Shown one piece after another: positions 63,972 through 64,000 of a stretch of DNA of 64,000 nucleotides; position 1 is the first letter of the stretch; every line of letters begins with the position of its first letter. The stretch comes from Gammaproteobacteria bacterium (GTDB lineage Bacteria; Pseudomonadota; Gammaproteobacteria; Enterobacterales; Alteromonadaceae): contig JAAFAI010000004.1 of assembly GCA_018222405.1 (NCBI GenBank), positions 124,001-188,000 of the forward strand, read 5' to 3'. The notes beneath the pieces are model-generated. The model was not told the origin of the DNA, searched no databases, and saw only the letters and a list, made by a program, of their open reading frames with translations. A program made the translations under genes and the position numbers.

Positions 63972-64000
63972 GAGTAACTCCCAATTGATAAACAGATAGG

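Overview
The window looks like chromosomal DNA of a marine gammaproteobacterium of the order Alteromonadales, most likely Alteromonadaceae. This is inferred from protein families and gene order: fabA next to a convergent rmf, then DUF3466, uup, a small glutaredoxin, rlmKL, pyrD and a 180-kDa-class NAD-glutamate dehydrogenase; pepN with DUF2835; and prc, proQ and free-Met-sulfoxide reductase. I see no rRNA, tRNA, CRISPR array, prophage or intact insertion sequence. The content is mostly housekeeping and envelope genes, with accessory genes concentrated in 1-24 kb and 62-63 kb.

Layout. 0-3.7 kb: RND efflux permease followed by its periplasmic adaptor (adaptor cut by the window edge). 4-9 kb: an HSL-type esterase, two divergent paralogous phosphoribosyltransferases, a small unknown protein and a hybrid sensor kinase. 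9-11.3 kb: YgjP-like metallopeptidase, YacL (UPF0231), a lipoprotein and an HExxH protein. 11.4-15.6 kb: orphan catechol 2,3-dioxygenase, the wreck of an amidohydrolase gene, an RMD1/DUF155 membrane protein and a PAS-GGDEF diguanylate cyclase. 16.3-18 kb: acuI under a TetR-family repressor with two near-perfect operators. 18-23.5 kb: a solute-binding protein, then the Anbu-type proteasome-like cluster (alpha-E protein, circularly permuted ATP-grasp, Anbu, zinc-ribbon metallopeptidase). 23.6-28.2 kb: a light-repair island with three photolyase/cryptochrome genes and a DUF2256 mini-protein.

28.6-42.6 kb: fabA with a FabR/DesT-like operator, rmf, DUF817, DUF3466, then uup, glutaredoxin, rlmKL and pyrD, which overlap at their stop/start codons, and gdhB. 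42.8-49.7 kb: a four-gene operon, DUF1302 barrel, DUF1329, YCF48-like and MMPL-type RND protein, probably an envelope lipid or hydrophobic-compound transport system. 49.9-62.6 kb: DUF2835, pepN, nhaC, an NSS symporter, prc, proQ, a small acidic protein, msrC, a SIMPL protein, an SpmA-SpmB fusion and a PLP aminotransferase. 62.6-64 kb: inverted repeats, a probable small-RNA terminator, a micro-ORF and tesB.

Two short genes are easily missed by length cut-offs: rmf (58 aa, 29272-29448) and a DUF2256 protein (50 aa, 23601-23753). Several starts are TTG or GTG and were set by homology or by ribosome-binding site (anbu, msrC, tesB, uup, the second phosphoribosyltransferase). Functions are assigned by reading motifs; no database search was possible.
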